Assembly: GCA_030673645.1 (NCBI GenBank) | Contig: DAOVIO010000199.1 | Location: 1-6,654 of the forward strand | Source of the DNA: JAGLSB01 sp023135955 | GTDB taxonomy: Bacteria; Bacteroidota; Bacteroidia; Bacteroidales; GCA-2748055 | Length of the DNA stretch: 6,654 bases | Direction: 5' to 3' | Position numbers and translations under genes: made by a program | The notes under the pieces: model-generated | What the model saw: only the letters and a program-made list of their open reading frames with translations | Told to the model about the DNA's origin: nothing | The model's database searches: none | Shown here: positions 5,881-6,654 of the stretch, in pieces | Numbering within the stretch: position 1 is the stretch's first letter | Layout of the letters: every line of letters begins with the position of its first letter

Positions 5881-6168
5881 TCAATTTTCCTTATTAATAA
5901 GAGTCGAGGTATAATACTTACATTTTATATTTATTACATTCTGAATTTTTTCCCAACTAAGGTTCTTTTGAGTAATCATATCCGGCCAATCATTGAGGTC
6001 AACCTCATCAAAATAAGTTAAACTTTTAAGTACATGAAAGGAATTACGTTTATCATATTTCGATTCGTAGAAAGTCAACATATCAGAAATTGAGAAATCA
6101 TTTAGAAGAATATATATATCGATAAAATCTTTTACTCTTGTTCCACTTCCTTCAATTGCATTTAGACT
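5881..6168 (-). pseudogene. C-terminal fragment of an AbiEii/AbiGii-like nucleotidyltransferase toxin
   Basis: The frame is open from just after the stop codon of the T9SS gene (6202-6204) to the TGA at 5883..5881, with no ATG in its first 40 codons; the ATG at 6081 is internal to the homologous part. From about 6168 it encodes SLNAIEGSGTRVKDFIDIYILL, then SDMLTFYESKYDK, NSFHVLKSLTYFDEVDL and LSWEKIQNVI. The LNAI-x-G-x-GTR-KDF-D-Y-LL and FHVLKSLTYF patterns are what I know from the C-terminal half of AbiEii-type toxins, the nucleotidyltransferase partners of the AbiEi antitoxin in abortive infection. The nucleotidyltransferase core that should precede it is absent, so this is a headless remnant. 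The preceding codons in the same frame (6169-6201, KLIFLACTDSS) do not fit the family and mark the junction. Confidence 0.6.
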
Positions 6169-6201
6169 TGAGCTATCAGTACAAGCTAAAAATATTAACT
6201 T

Positions 6202-6654
6202 CTATTCTATAACTATTTTTTCTGTACCAGAATACTTATCGCTTCTTAGCTGAATGAAATAGATTCCTTGGGCATAATTGCTTAAATTGATTTTTTCAAG
6301 GGATTCTGTTATATGATAATTCTCATACACAACTCGACCATTTACATCAACGATTTTAACAATCAGCTCATCTTTTAAGAGATCATTTGCTTCAAAATAG
6401 AATATTCCTGTTGAAGGATTTGGGTAAATCTTTGCAAGATCACCAAAGTCAATGCTGCTTATTCCTGTTGTAATATCTACAGTTTGAGTATTGCTAACTT
6501 CACCACAATATTCGCTATAAGCTGTTAAAACAACTGAATAGCTACCTCCTGAAACATAAGTATAAACAGGGTTCTCGGCTATGTCTGTTGCTCCATCTCC
6601 AAAATCCCAGAGGTATGAGCTTGCATCTGTGGAAGTATTGGTAAAGCTAACTTC
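6202..6654 (-). CDS. 3' end of a PKD-domain protein with a T9SS type A sorting domain
   Basis: The leftward frame enters from the right edge and runs 150 codons to the TAG at 6204..6202; the start lies outside the window. Visible residues 1-61 form a PKD domain with the hallmark WDFGDG (16-21) and the ENPVYTYVSGGSYSV strand pair. After a short linker (GISSIDFGDLAK), residues 76-150 form a type A C-terminal sorting domain: IYPNPSTGIFYFE (76-88), VDVNGRVVYE (102-111), NLSNYAQGIYFIQL (123-136) and the end GTEKIVIE (143-150). Such domains direct cargo through the outer membrane by the type IX secretion system, where the domain is cut off and the protein released or attached to the surface. The catalytic or adhesive part, which would tell the function, is beyond the window. 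Confidence 0.93.
   Translation of the reverse strand, partial: EVSFTNTSTDASSYLWDFGDGATDIAENPVYTYVSGGSYSVVLTAYSEYCGEVSNTQTVDITTGISSIDFGDLAKIYPNPSTGIFYFEANDLLKDELIVKIVDVNGRVVYENYHITESLEKINLSNYAQGIYFIQLRSDKYSGTEKIVIE

Noticed and set aside
5833..6021. Plus-strand 62-codon open frame opposite the AbiEii-like remnant
   Set aside because: It is an AT-rich shadow of the opposite strand, where clear AbiEii-type motifs are seen.

Overview
The window looks like chromosome of an environmental Bacteroidota (Bacteroidia-type) bacterium. The signs are an AT-rich background, genes without Shine-Dalgarno sites, promoter boxes of the Bacteroidota form TAnnTTTG, a TonB with an acidic linker, a short-signal lipoprotein, and a PKD protein ending in a type IX secretion (T9SS) sorting domain. 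Genus cannot be read from this.

Layout. At the left edge the first 29 codons of an unrecognised leftward gene (87..1) follow a perfect minus-strand -7 box. Positions 88-520 have no intact gene but hold a decayed TonB C-terminal remnant (191-340) and then the promoter of an intact tonB-like gene (521-1204), which is closed by a strong intrinsic terminator. A lone lipoprotein of unknown function follows (1396-2571). The 441-bp gap between it and the convergent operon is filled with palindromic repeat DNA of the dispersed intergenic kind. The leftward operon 5192..3013 encodes a medium-chain zinc dehydrogenase and, 17 bp on, a Gfo/Idh/MocA oxidoreductase; together they suggest NAD(P)-dependent oxidation of a sugar, polyol or cyclitol, substrate unknown. 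Upstream is a RelE/ParE-type toxin-antitoxin pair (5774..5305), then a headless AbiEii-like toxin fragment (about 6168..5881), then the 3' end of a T9SS-secreted PKD protein (6654..6202) that starts beyond the right edge.

Novelty. I see no convincing undescribed system. The items most worth a second look are the composite palindrome at 2743-2905, the AbiEii remnant lying in frame directly behind the T9SS gene's stop codon, the dehydrogenase whose structural-zinc cysteines are all absent, and the TonB duplication remnant. The toxin-antitoxin pair, AbiEii stump and TonB stump together indicate local turnover of accessory DNA around stable housekeeping-type genes.
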